From positions 1-64,000 of the forward strand of contig JAKCPI010002995.1 in the NCBI GenBank assembly GCA_023213315.1: DNA of 64,000 nucleotides, written 5' to 3'. The first letter of the stretch is position 1. Every line of letters starts with the position of its first letter. Origin of the DNA: Euborellia annulipes. Lineage: Eukaryota; Arthropoda; Insecta; Dermaptera; Anisolabididae. Both the position numbers and the translations under genes were made by a program. The notes beneath the pieces were generated by a model, which saw only the letters and a program-made list of their open reading frames with translations, did no database searches and was not told the DNA's origin. Below, in pieces: positions 46,262 through 56,940 of the stretch.

Positions 46262-46350
46262 AGAAAATTTACGTTTTGATTGGGGCTCCCTGGACTCGAA
46301 CCAGGACTTCCCCCTCGCGGAAGAAGGATTACATTTATCCTAATATCGCC
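46262..46350 (-). repeat. tRNA-like remnant
   Basis: On the minus strand the T arm is well formed (CCTGGTTCGAGTCCAGG), and CTTCC/GGAAG closes a 7-base loop. The 3' GAGCCCC has no partner at the 5' side, and the loop has C at the universal U33 position. It is a tRNA-derived repeat or tRNA pseudogene. Confidence 0.45.
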
Positions 46351-46544
46351 GGACCAATATTGCATTAAATAAAAATTTATTTTAATGTTTACTAGCTGCA
46401 TTTTGATCTTTGAATTTTTTACAGCGCTATTCCGGCATGGGAGGCCATTTGTTTTAATTGATTGGTAGCCAATTCAAATGCGAACCCGTGACCCTTAGTT
46501 AATATTTCTAACCTAAAAGAGGGGGTTTCAAACTTCTTTATATA

Positions 46545-46876
46545 CACTGTAAAAAAAAATCTTAATTTTAGTGTGTTTTGGAATACTAAATTTACAAATT
46601 TCCCTTGTAAAATTACAATTTTCTTCGAAAAATAGAGTTTGTATTGTAATTTTATAAATATTGTATAGTAATTTTCGTTAAAAATTGTATTTTTTTCGAA
46701 AGCAGTTTGGAAATTCAAAAATTACCACACAATTGCACTCTAATTTTCAAATGTCATTCTAAAATTACAATATATTTGTAAATGGTTTTTGCAAAGATAT
46801 ACTAAATTTAGTAGGTTTTCGTGTAGGAAATATGCTTCCTAAACAATTGTAAAATTACAAACATTTTTTTACAGTG
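46545..46876. mobile_element. TA-flanked MITE, ends CACTGTAAAAAAA
   Basis: CACTGTAAAAAAA and the inverse TTTTTTTACAGTG are bordered by TA. The interior repeats GTAAAATTACAA-like motifs in both orientations. Non-coding. Confidence 0.7.
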
Positions 46877-47477
46877 TAATATTCCTTTTTCAATTCAGCA
46901 GAAACCTTTTATAAATAAATAAAATATATCATATAAGCTTGAACAATGATACAAATTTGTAAAAAGTAAATTTTATTTGAACATCGAAATCTCAAAAAGT
47001 CTCAACAATTATATAATTTAATAATTAACAAAATTTCTGTAACACTCCCTTAAAGACCAGCAATCAACTCAGCCATGCCTATTGGGTTGCATATTAAGCA
47101 ACATTGCAGGCAATATTTTCAAAACGTTCTAAAACATGAATAATAATACAAGATGTGGATTTTTATTTACCAATTAATGAATAATAATAATGCTTATAAA
47201 ATATTACTATATTTGAAATTTTATTTAACATGTCGAAATTAATATTAGGCCTATATTTTAATTTTGGGATAAACTTTGATAGGAAAATTATTAAAAATAG
47301 AATAATTAAAAGAAATCTATTTAAAATCTTATACTTGTCAAGTTTCGTAACAACAAAAGAAATCTAGTTTGAGTGGTAACACAGCCCAGCACACAAGCAT
47401 TCATTTCTTCTATCTTTTCCTTTACAAGAGTAAACTGTGTTTCAAAGAATTTTGAGGGCAAGATGAGAATATACATT

Positions 47478-48427
47478 TTAAAAATCTGGTGTGACTGGCG
47501 CACAGCACACAACTTTCTCTTACCTTCTATAATCGAAAGTTGTTTTCTGTGCTTGTCACACCAGATTTTTCGTGTCGACATATATTTAGTTTCCGACAGT
47601 ACATACGAATTTCTTCTTTTTTTTTTTTTTAAACATTCACACTCACACTCACACAAACATTCACACTGTCTTTTCGGCAACTCAGGCCATATAAGACATT
47701 TACGACAACCGTTATTGATTTAATATACATATATGGAGTCCAGGCATTCTTATTTAAGCCATTTGGTATCCAATTGGCTCAAATAAAATCATCGGACTGC
47801 CTGGGGTCCGAACCCGCGACGTTTGGTATATGAGGTTAGCACGCTAACCTCTACACCAAGCCCCGAGGGCACATACGAATTTCAAGATGTAAAATTTATA
47901 AGAATGGCAAAATATTTATATTTTGTTACCATGACAACCATTTCTCCTATCTTTTCTATGAAGTACAAGACTAAAGTTGTTTTTCAGAAGATTTCAATGA
48001 CAAAATGAAAATATACATTTTAAAGAGAAACTAAAAAATAATTGATTTTTGAATTAAAAAAAAAATCGTTGGAGCGAATTTACAGAAAATCGAAAAAAAA
48101 ACTGAAAAAATGCATCAGTAAGTGCTAGTAGGACCTACTCTTTGGGCGATTTTGATTAAAAGCTTCGTGTCACGTCCCATGGGGGTGCCTAACTTGAATA
48201 TAAAATTTCAACCTCCTAGCTCTTTCCGTTCTTGAGATATTTTGTTCACAGACAGACATACACACACACACACAGACAGACCATGTCGCGAAAACCACTT
48301 TTTTGAATTCAGGGGTCCTCAAAACGTGTATATCCATCAAAATCTTGACCTCGAATTTTTGACATGAATCCAATACTTTCTCTCTATATATATATTAACA
48401 TATATATAGAGGTAAGAGAAAGTAAAA
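47478..48427 (+). repeat. Foldback repeat, full-length, with nested SINE
   Basis: Hairpin (47480-47568), TCGACATATATTTAGTTTCC, SINE insertion (47614-47870), then the body (GTTACCATGACAACC, CATCAGTAAGTGCTAGTAGG) and the end AGAGGTAAGAGAAAGTA. Without the SINE it matches 7785-8455 along its length. Confidence 0.8.
47614..47870 (-). repeat. tRNA-derived SINE, complete, 13-bp target duplication
   Basis: The 257-bp SINE reads on the minus strand GCCCTCGGGGCTTGGTGTAG (A box in TGGTGTAGAGG), B box GCGGGTTCGGACCCC, body with AAATAAGAATGCCTGGACTC, a GTGTGAGTGTGAGTGTG-like stretch and an A-rich tail. ACATACGAATTTC is duplicated exactly at 47601-47613 and 47871-47883. This is the reference copy for the family. 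Confidence 0.85.
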
Positions 48428-49390
48428 AGGATCTAAAAATTATGAATGATTTATGAATTTTAACCAAAATAGTTTAAGCAAATTTCGAGAAAATCGAAAA
48501 AAATTAAAAAACACATCAGTAAAGTACTACGAAATATTTTAAAGAAAAGAATACTAATACTTTTTGTCCGATTTTATTTAAAAAATTAATTTTGCACCTC
48601 TGGAGGGTAGCTAAATTAAATATAAAAAATTCAACCTCGTCAAACCTTTTCAGACAAAGGGGATGAGAAAAAACTCTTATTATTAGAAATATCAATAATA
48701 TTATGTAATTATTAATATTTATCAATCTTTATTGGCAGGAATGCTTTATAAGATTCCACTTTGAAAGGACTGAATTTGTAAATAAAAAAAAAAAAAAAAA
48801 AAACTTGACCCCCCTCACGTCCTAAAACCAAATCTCAGGACCACGCCTGAATATTTAAATTAAAAAAAATTTATTAATTTGGCTTTTTATAATATTTATG
48901 AAAAAAAAAAACTTGTTTGGAATAGGAAGGAGTGGTCACGGTTATCTTGACGGATCTGATGCACATCCTTCAAGTAAAACCACAAAGAATACACTCTAGA
49001 ATATCTAATGTTTCTCTCCATGCCAGATTTTTTTTTTTTGAAAAGACAATATTTTATCTTTTCAATATGTCATAGATAATTTTATACTTTGCTTTGAAGT
49101 ACAATAAATAAAATAAAAGGGTGAAAAAAATATAATGGGATTCTCCCTTTTTATAGTCCTATACATATTTAATTAAAATTTATAAGATAATTATTTAAAT
49201 TGTAATTTATAAACACTAGGTGATATGTTTTAATATATTTTTTATATAAACATATCACCTTGTGTTTTTATTTTTAATTTAACTAATTAAATCACGTTTC
49301 AACTAGAGCCTACGATTACCAGTTTTAAATTTAATGTTAGCTAGAAGGTACTTTTTATTATTAATATTGTTATTTTGAAAATTTTTTAAA

Positions 49391-49650
49391 GCCTTCGATT
49401 TTCACAAATTAACGAGACGTTTCGGAAAAATTTTATTATACCATCATCAGTTCTTCAAAACTGTTTAGTTCTTGGAGTTGGTCATATGGGCACAATACAT
49501 GCATATTTATGTATCTTATCAACGGGTTGTAGAGAAGGATTCTCACTGAATAAATAAGACGGAACAACAATTTTAAAGGAGTGATGATAGGATAAGAAAA
49601 TTTTCCCGAAACGTCACGTAAAAATGTGTAAAAATCGGAGGCTATTTTTT
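49391..49650. mobile_element. Inverted-repeat element with hammerhead-like motifs on both strands
   Basis: The arms begin GCCTTCGATTTTCACA and end with the near inverse TGTAAAAATCGGAGGC. The left motif (minus, 49416-49450) has intact CTGATGA, GAAAC and GTC. The right motif (plus, about 49581-49620) has GTGATGA, GAAAC and GTC, one core base changed. Both 3' ends face outward. Confidence 0.7.
49416..49450 (-). ncRNA. Hammerhead-like motif, intact core, weak stems
   Basis: CTGATGA is followed by an AU-rich stem II closed by GG/CC, then GAAAC and GTC. The invariant core bases are all present. Stem I pairing is poor, so function is less likely than at 35299-35341 or 55548-55594. Confidence 0.45.
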
Positions 49651-49672
49651 TGCTACTGTGTATATTTTTTTT

Positions 49673-50232
49673 TACTTTCTCTTACCTCTATATTTTTTAA
49701 TATATAGAAAAAGTATTGGATTCATGTCAAAAATTCGATGTCAAGATTTTGATGGTTTTGAGGTGCCCTGAATCCAAAAAAGTGGTTTTCGCGACATGGT
49801 CTATCTGTGTGTGTCTGTGTTCAAGCATGAAGGAATTTAGCTATGAGGCTGAAATTTTATATTTAAGTTAAACACCCCCCAGGACCGGAAAAATAAGCTT
49901 TTGAACAAAATCGACCAAAAAGTACTAGTACTTTACGGATGTACTTTTTCAATTTTTTTTTTGATTTTCTCTAAATTCGCTCCAACGATTTTTTTAAAAA
50001 TTCATAAATCAATTATTTTTTAGGTTATCTTTAAAATGTATATTCTCATTTTGCCATTGAAATCTTCTGAAGACCACTTTACTCTTATACTTATTAGGAA
50101 AGATAGGAGAAATGGTTGTCTTGTTGCCATGGTAATAAAGTATAAATATTCTCCCAAATTTTACATCTTGAATTCTAAAATACGGCGGAAACTAAATATA
50201 TCCCGACACAAAAAAATCTGCTGTGCGACCAG
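49673..50232 (-). repeat. Foldback repeat, minus orientation
   Basis: It runs from TTACTTTCTCTTACCTC through GTGGTTTTCGCGACATGG and AGTACTAGTACTTTACGG to CGACACAAAAAAATCTGCTG. The hairpin end is truncated. Confidence 0.7.
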
Positions 50233-50514
50233 TTTTATATTTTTTTGCTGCTGTATATAGGCCTATAATCTGTTGTAGGCCTATATATAACCAGCCACTG
50301 ACTTCATTGATTTAAATATTGTCAAGATTTAGAGGAATAAACATTAAAATAATGTAAAAAATACTATCAAAGATTTAGGTCGATGGAAGAGGAAGCTCTG
50401 GGCCCGAAAAAAATTGGCCCTTTCTCCGTAAAAATTTAATCTAAAATAACACACAGGAATTATATTATATAACAGAACCTCTCCGAAATTTAAAAATTTA
50501 TATATAGGCCCTTT

Positions 50515-50782
50515 TTTTTTAAAAAAACATTCACACTTTTTTCTCATTCACACTCACATTCACGCACACATTCACTCAGTCTTTTGGGCAACTTAGGCCA
50601 TTTAAGACTTTGACGATAACCGTTATATTAATAATATATATATTTGGGGTCCAGGCATTTCTATTTAAGTCATTTGGTATCCAAATGCCCTAAATATAAT
50701 CATCGGATTGCCTGGGGTCCGAACCCGCGACGTTCGGTATAGAAGGTAGGCACGCTACCAACTACTCCAAGCCCCGTGGGCC
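50515..50782 (-). repeat. tRNA-derived SINE, complete
   Basis: Tail, CAC-rich stretch, body (GGGGTCCAGGCATTTCTATT) and head (GGTCCGAACCCGCGACG, ending GCCCCGTGGGCC) are all present. TAGGCCCTTT flanks it at 50505-50514 and 50783-50792. Confidence 0.75.
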
Positions 50783-51751
50783 TAGGCCCTTTATATTTGT
50801 ATATTTGTCTTTGCATAAATAAGATTTGCCCCACACATGCCCGGTGAGCACTCTGTTAGATCCACTTCTGAATATTATATCATTTTCTCCCCCCCTCCTG
50901 TCGAACTTCCTTCTCCTAATTATTTAAAATTAAAAAGAGACTTCATTCACCACAAACTATTTAATCTAATCAGCGACCTTGTCAGGATTCTTACACAAGG
51001 CCCAAATAAATTCTTATTTTTGATTAAATCAATTATTAAATTTATTTATGTTCTTCTTTTTATTATAATTTTAATATGATTAAAATTTTTTTTTCTCTTT
51101 GAGGAGAGCTCTTTACGAAAAAAAAAATTTGAGTTGAGCTTAGGAATTCATAAAATGTGAGAAACAGAAAAAAATATCTACAGCTATAGTGTATTTAAAA
51201 TGGAAACTCAACCAATTTCAAATTGTTCAAAGAATTTTCAAATAAACTACAAAATGGGACGTTTCTTGATAATTGCAAAAAGTTGCTTCAGGCGCCGCGC
51301 GTTCGAAATACTTGACATTGGCTATTTTTGGTTTTCGTTAAATAAAAAGAAAAAGAATTATAATTACTAAATTACTTCAACTAAAGTAAACATTATTTCC
51401 CCGGTAGTTGTTATTAACCTTGAATGATTGATTCTAACTAAAATTATTATTCGGAATTTCCGCCAAGGTGAATGTTCGTTCTTTCTCTTCATATTGCTCA
51501 AAGACCAAAGAGAAAGAGTTCTGTCCCGACACGCCATGAATCTATTCTCCCGAAGGAAATCCCACAATCTGTAGAGGTCAAGGTAGGGGTCTCGAGTATG
51601 TAATTATATAAGCGACACATAAGTCAATTAAAAATTCACATATGACTGCGAAAATAATCGATAATTAAGACAACAAAAATAAATATTATGATTAAAAAAA
51701 AACAGCTAAGGAATTATATTACACAAGTTTAATTATGGTTTAAATAAGCAG

Positions 51752-52017
51752 TGGCGTACCGAGGGGGAGGGCGGTCCGCCCCAGGCCCAGAGCCAGCTTA
51801 GGCCCCCACATATTTATAAAAACAAAATTTAATGAAAATTTCTCTTTGAGAGGCTCTGTCCCCTTGGGGTTCAGGGATATACGGTATTTTAAAAATATTT
51901 TTGTGTATGGAGTCGAGGGATATTTAAAGATGAGCACCCCACCCCCAAAAAAAATTCAATATAAGGCCCCCTCTTCTAGTGCCGCCCCAGGCCCCCAACG
52001 GCCTCGGTACGCCTCTG
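51752..52017. mobile_element. TIR element, CAGTGGCGTACCGAGG ends
   Basis: The left end CAGTGGCGTACCGAGG and right end CCTCGGTACGCCTCTG are near-perfect inverses. Flanks do not match, so the duplication is lost. Part of the same family (GGGCCCGGTGCCTTCGGGGT) lies at 54490-54645. Confidence 0.6.
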
Positions 52018-53087
52018 CGAGGGTGGTGAAGCTTATTGAAGATAGTAATAAATAATTTACGAAAAACGAACAACAAACACAGAATGGTGCTTCAGATTGT
52101 ATCGGCGAAAGTTTCTAGACTAAAAAAGCGATTTTATCTCTACGTCAAAGATTTTCACATTTTTCTCGAAAACCGTTCGTTAGTCATATATAAAAAACTG
52201 TTAGAAGATATTACAAGCATTTTTTATAGATCTACAACTTTTGTATAACACTTTTTTGCATATAAATAATATTTTACAAGATAAAAAATAAAATGGATTT
52301 TTTCTGTGATTTTATGAATTTTTCGATTTTCAACGCTTTTGGGGCACCCTTTCCCTTTAACCGATAGAGCAGAAATTTTACACAGATTATTTTTTTCAGG
52401 CAATGGCACCAAACTAGAGGGTAGTGCAAATAAAAATGTTTACTTTGAAAAATAAGAGCCATCCTAGTATCAGATATTTCATATCAAATGTTTCTTAAAT
52501 TATTGTAGCATTAAGGTAGTTGAGAGCAGGTTTCAGGGTAAGAAGGAACAAAATGTTACCTTTTCATTGACGCGCAGTGTGTAAGGTATAAATTATTAAT
52601 CAATTAATTAATTCCCAAGGGCTCCAACAATTTCTAGCATTTTTGAGCATTTCTATGGATACTCAATGCAATTTTATATTTTGTTGGATAAACAACCCAC
52701 ATATCAAGAAATAGTCAAAAAAGACTTAAAAATTATTGCATACTAGTTTAAATAGTTTATAAGTTTTAATTTTATAGTTTAAAATAAGAAGAATGTATAT
52801 AATAATCGTAATATGGAAGATTGACATAGTTATTAAGATAGAATGTCCATGGATCCCACCGGAATGGGAAGAGGAGGGAGCTTGGGTAAGATTTCAACAA
52901 GAGAGAGGAAATTGGAGCAATTTGACAAAGAAATCATTTAATTTTTTTTTTTTTTTAGAATTAATTCACCTATAAAAAATTCATCACATCACAACTTCCT
53001 TAACTCATCCTTCAATTCGGGCATTCACCATATAAATTTATAACATCATCAATTAGTTTTAACCTTAACTAATAAGAAAAATCAAGA

Positions 53088-53200
53088 AAAAATGAAAAAT
53101 AAAAAATAAAAATAAAAATAAAAATAAAAAAAAAAATAAAAAAAATAAAAAAAATAAAAATAAAAAAAAAATAAAATAAAATAAAAATTTTTAATTTTAT
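53088..53200. repeat. A-rich simple repeat
   Basis: A run of AAAAAT-type units borders the left side of the minisatellite. It may be the A-tail of a lost retrotransposon or slippage product. Confidence 0.7.
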
Positions 53201-53222
53201 ATTCTTCATCTGCCAGGGAGAT

Positions 53223-54104
53223 GGTGGATGGATTGCGATTCGATGGGCTGGATTGCGATGCGATTTGATGAGGTGGATTGCGATGATGATGCGATGGAGG
53301 CGGCTTGCGATGCGATGAGGTGTATTGCGATGCGATGCGATGAGGTGAGATGGATTGCGATGCAATGGGGTGAATTTCGATGCGATGTGATGAGGTGGAT
53401 TTCGACGCGATGTGATGAGGTGGATTTCGACGCGATGTGATGCGATGGGGTGAATTTCGATGTGATGAGGTGAATTGCGACGCGATGTGATGAGGTGGAT
53501 TGCGACGCGATGTGATGAGGTGAATTGCGACGCGATGTGATGAGGTGAATTCCGACGCGATGTGATGAGGTGGATTGCGACGCGATGTGATGCGATGGGG
53601 TGAATTTCGATGTGATGATGGTGGATTGCGAGCGCTATGCGATGAAGTGGATTGCGACGCGATGTGATGAGGTGGATTGCGACGCGATGTGATGAGGTGG
53701 ATTGCGACGCGATGTGATGAGGTGGATTGCGACGCGATGTGATGAAGGGGTGGATTTCGACGCGATGTGATGAGGTGGATTGCGACGCGATGTGATGAGG
53801 TGGATTTCGACGCGATGTGATGAGGTGGATTGCGACGCGATGTGATGAGGTGGATTGCGACGCGATGTGATGAAGTGGATTTCGACGCGATGTGATGAGG
53901 TGGATTTCGACGCGATGAAGTGGATTGCGATGCGATATGATGAGATGGATTCCGACGCGATGTGATGAGGTGGATTTCGACGCGATGAGAGTGGATTGCG
54001 ATGCGATATGATGAGATGGATTCCGACGCGATATGATGAGGTGGATTCCGACGCGATGTGATGAGGTGGATTTCGACGCGATCTGATGAGGTGGATTTCG
54101 ACGT
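53223..54104. repeat. Minisatellite, about 25-bp unit
   Basis: About 35 tandem units are present. The common form opens GATGTGATGAGG and closes TGGATTGCGACGC, with TTTC and TTCC variants. Shorter and degenerate units (GCGATGCGATG) lie at the left edge. The unit is not a multiple of three, and it lacks stops in several frames, which creates long open frames on both strands. These show no start, splice or composition support and are treated as by-products. Confidence 0.85.
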
Positions 54105-54186
54105 AAAGTGCATCACGGATGTGGAACTTCAACTCCATCAGCTTCTGAGGCCACTACTCCACAGGTTAGGCTTTCATTCTTTATAC

Positions 54187-54372
54187 CAGCGGTTCCCAAC
54201 CCGTGGGCCGCGGCCCAGTTGTGGGCCGCGAGCTGATTGGAACTGGGCCGCGGACGTCTATGAAAAGATAAAAATTATATATATTTATATAAAATTATAT
54301 ATATACACTGGGCCTCAGCGTTTCTTTTACGGAAAAAGTGGGCCGCACATCAAAAAAGGTTGGGAGCCACTG
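54187..54372. mobile_element. hAT-type MITE with exact 8-bp duplication
   Basis: The ends are CAGCGGTTCCCAACC and, inverted, GGTTGGGAGCCACTG, typical of hAT MITEs in many animals. CTTTATAC is exact on both sides (54179-54186 and 54373-54380). GTGGGCCGCGGCCCAG forms an internal palindrome near the left end. Confidence 0.9.
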
Positions 54373-55318
54373 CTTTATACCATCAGAGCAAAAGGAGAGA
54401 AAGTAGAAATTCTATAATCGGTAAATCGAAACAATGCTGTATATTTTGATAGGTTCGATAACTTTAGATAAAAAAAATTATTAAAAATTTGTCTTTGAGA
54501 GGGCCCGGTGCCTTCGGGGTTCAGGGAGATAAGGTATTTTAAAAATATTTCTATATATGGAGGAGGGGGATATGGTACAAAATATATTTAGGCCCTCGCT
54601 TCTAGTGACGCCCCAGGCCTCCAACTGTCTCGGCACGCCCCTGTAAATAAGTACTTATTTCCCGTGGGCTTAGGTTAAAGTCTCGCTTCTTATTTTAGGG
54701 TCAGAAGTTCATTCCTGTGCGACAAAAATATAAAATTAAATAATATAAATGATCCTAGAGCTCTTTTCAAGTAATTAAAAACGATTTGTTTTTGTTGAAT
54801 TTTTTTGAATAGTTGGTACTCCAAAACAGCACTCTTTGAAGCTAATCTTTTTAATACAATATTTTAAAAATAATAATTTCTTACATTATATTTCAAATAT
54901 CAATTTTCAGTCATTCATCCAAAAACGGTCCCTAATTTTTGGCCAGGCCTGCTGGTCGATTTAGAAATTTTGATTTCATTTGAAATTAAGTCTGATCGTA
55001 TCTCTAGGTAGGTATCTGATACCGTTTAAATCAGAGTTTCTCAACCTTTTTTTGTGCTATACCCCTTCTAAGCCTACTCCTCGCCCTTAAATATACATTT
55101 TTAGGAAGAAAAAATAAGAAATTATTGAGCAAACAAAACAGTAAGTAAATTTCCAAAACATTGTGCCCCTTAACAATCAAATTGCCTCCTTGTGAGAAGT
55201 GGGCCCCAAGTTGGGAAACTTCTACCTTGTTTTGAATTAATTAAATAATAAATTAATAAGGTCGAAGAGAAGTTGCTGTTGATGTTATGGAATGGAAAAG
55301 AGCAAGTACAGGTGCAGC

Positions 55319-55508
55319 CAGGGCCGGATCTAGGGGGGGGCAGTGGGTGCATGTGCCCCGGGCGGCAGATATCAGGGGGCGGCAATTAAAGAAAGATTTA
55401 CTAAAAAAAAAGGTAAAATGATATGAATTTTGTACAGAAAATTTTAAGGAGGGGGCGGCAAATTAAATTTTGCCCCCCCCCCCTAAAAAATCTCGTAGTC
55501 CGGCCCTG
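55319..55508. mobile_element. hAT-type element, sister of 40050-40220
   Basis: The ends are CAGGGCCGGATCTAGG and, inverted, GTAGTCCGGCCCTG, with an exact GGTGCAGC duplication (55311-55318 and 55509-55516). The body nearly matches 40050-40220, including GGGGGCGGCAATTAAAGAAA, so both are recent relatives. Confidence 0.88.
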
Positions 55509-55547
55509 GGTGCAGCAAACAAAGAGAGCCTGGAAGGCACCTGCCGA

Positions 55548-55594
55548 AAGGGAGACGTTTCGGACAAAATTTTATTTCTCCATCCTCAGTCCTT
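55548..55594 (-). ncRNA. Hammerhead-ribozyme-like motif, intact core
   Basis: Minus strand: AAGGA (stem I), CTGAGGA, stem II from GGA to TCC with an AT-rich upper part and AAAA loop, GAAAC, GTC, TCCCTT (stem I partner with one bulged C). All core residues are present. It lies about 40 bp from the hAT element at 55319-55508. No second copy was seen nearby. Confidence 0.6.
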
Positions 55595-56871
55595 ATAGAC
55601 TCTCACGAAACATTGACACTCGCCAGTTTTTATAAAAAAATATACATGTGCACAAATTCTTGCCGAAAATTAATTCATTAGTTCATCAACAGTCACAAAA
55701 AAGAAACTATATTACTTATTTTATTTTTCAAGTATTATTTACTTATTTTATATTTTATTTAGTATGGGTGTAACTTTTGGTTTTGCTTATATGTCTAAAA
55801 CTATTGGATTAGGATGAGGTTTGGCAAATTTGTAGACACAATAAGTATTGTGGGGTATTAATCGGCCCCCAGAGAGCGGTGAATTATTATCTTTAATCAA
55901 GGTTTTCTCAGTTTTCACTGGATTAAATATTTTACAATTCCGCCATAATAATTAAGACGTCTGTTTCCAGTCCTTGATCAAATTTCATAATAATCATAGA
56001 ATAGGATTTATTCTCAAAATACGAAAAAAAACTGGGCATAAGTTTAATAGAGAAACTTTTATTTTTGTCTTTGAATTGTTTTCACACGTGAATAAATTCC
56101 AGCACAACTATAGTCAGCCAGATAATGTAAAGAGAGGAAAAAGTAATGCTTCAGGACGATATATTTTATCATAACAGGAATGGGTGACCCAGCTCAAAAA
56201 GAAAGATGGACAACTTTTCTTTTATTTTATTAAATGCCACAACCTAAAGGGGGATGGCGTCACAGATGTTTTTTTTTTGGAAGAGAAGCAGCTACCCCCT
56301 TGCCCCTCCCTGGATACGCCCATAACAAAAGGAGAACCTTCAGAAAACTCAATTTCTTAGTTTTCTCTCTCCCTAAAAACAAGTCTCTTTAAAAAAATAT
56401 TTGAATTTTTATTTGACTTTTCAAGCTCAGAGGTATAGGTCTCGCCTTTTGTACTAGGGGCCAGAAGTTCACTTCCCATTTCAAGCAGCGAAATTTTTTC
56501 TAAATTATAACCAGTTAATAGCGACAAGATCTAAATAGGTTTAGATGATGAAAAGAAAGAAATATTTTTTTGGATATCCCCTTTAACCACGAATTTTTTT
56601 TTAGATTTTCTTATTTTTTTTTTTATTATATAATAAACAAAAATTAATTAAAACTCTTTTTATTCTCATTAATTAAAGCCTAATTAAAGAATTTCGGTAA
56701 CCGGAAATATTTTTATAATTATGAAACGTAATTTACTCGTTTGTTTTTGTTATGCGAATTTTGTCGTAAATGAGAATCAACTTGTCTTGGTTGGTAATAA
56801 TAGTGAAATTGATTTGGCTCTAGGGCTGTTTTTGTATCGTTAATGCCAGCGAAACAAACAAAATCTAAACC

Positions 56872-56889
56872 TATTCTATATATATATCT
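56872..56889 (+). promoter_or_regulatory. Probable TATA region of the Gly/Ala-rich gene
   Basis: CTATATATATATCTAAAGG lies 52-70 bp upstream of the ATG at 56941, a spacing similar to that of the other secreted-protein gene. TA repeats are common here, so this is only probable. Confidence 0.4.
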
Positions 56890-56940
56890 AAAGGTAAGTG
56901 AATGTCAACATTCACTCTCATTAAATAAATCTAATTCATA

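Larger units (their letters stand above)
45532..56940. other. Repeat-rich intergenic region
   Basis: No gene was supported in these 11 kb. Contents in order: a tRNA-like remnant (46262-46350), a TA-flanked MITE (46545-46876), a foldback repeat with nested SINE (47478-48427), a diverged foldback piece (48430-48640), a hammerhead-type inverted repeat (49391-49650), a foldback repeat (49673-50232), a SINE (50515-50782), a CAGTGGCGTACCGAGG element (51752-52017), a minisatellite (53223-54104) and two hAT elements. Short open frames here lack splice, composition or similarity support. Confidence 0.6.

Noticed and set aside
46262..46350. Functional tRNA gene
   Set aside because: The acceptor stem does not pair and U33 is missing; only the T arm is sound.
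53223..54104. CRISPR-like array
   Set aside because: Units are contiguous without unique spacers, and the window is plainly eukaryotic.
53082..54138. Long open frames (344 and 167 codons) across the tandem array
   Set aside because: They are by-products of a stop-free repeated unit that stays open on both strands; no start context, splice signal or plausible composition (endless SRRNPPHHIA-type repeats).
55032..55230. Possible hAT MITE (CAGAGTTTCTCAACC and an inverse-like GTTGGGAAACTTCT)
   Set aside because: The flanks do not duplicate and the right end is uncertain, so it was left out of the feature list.
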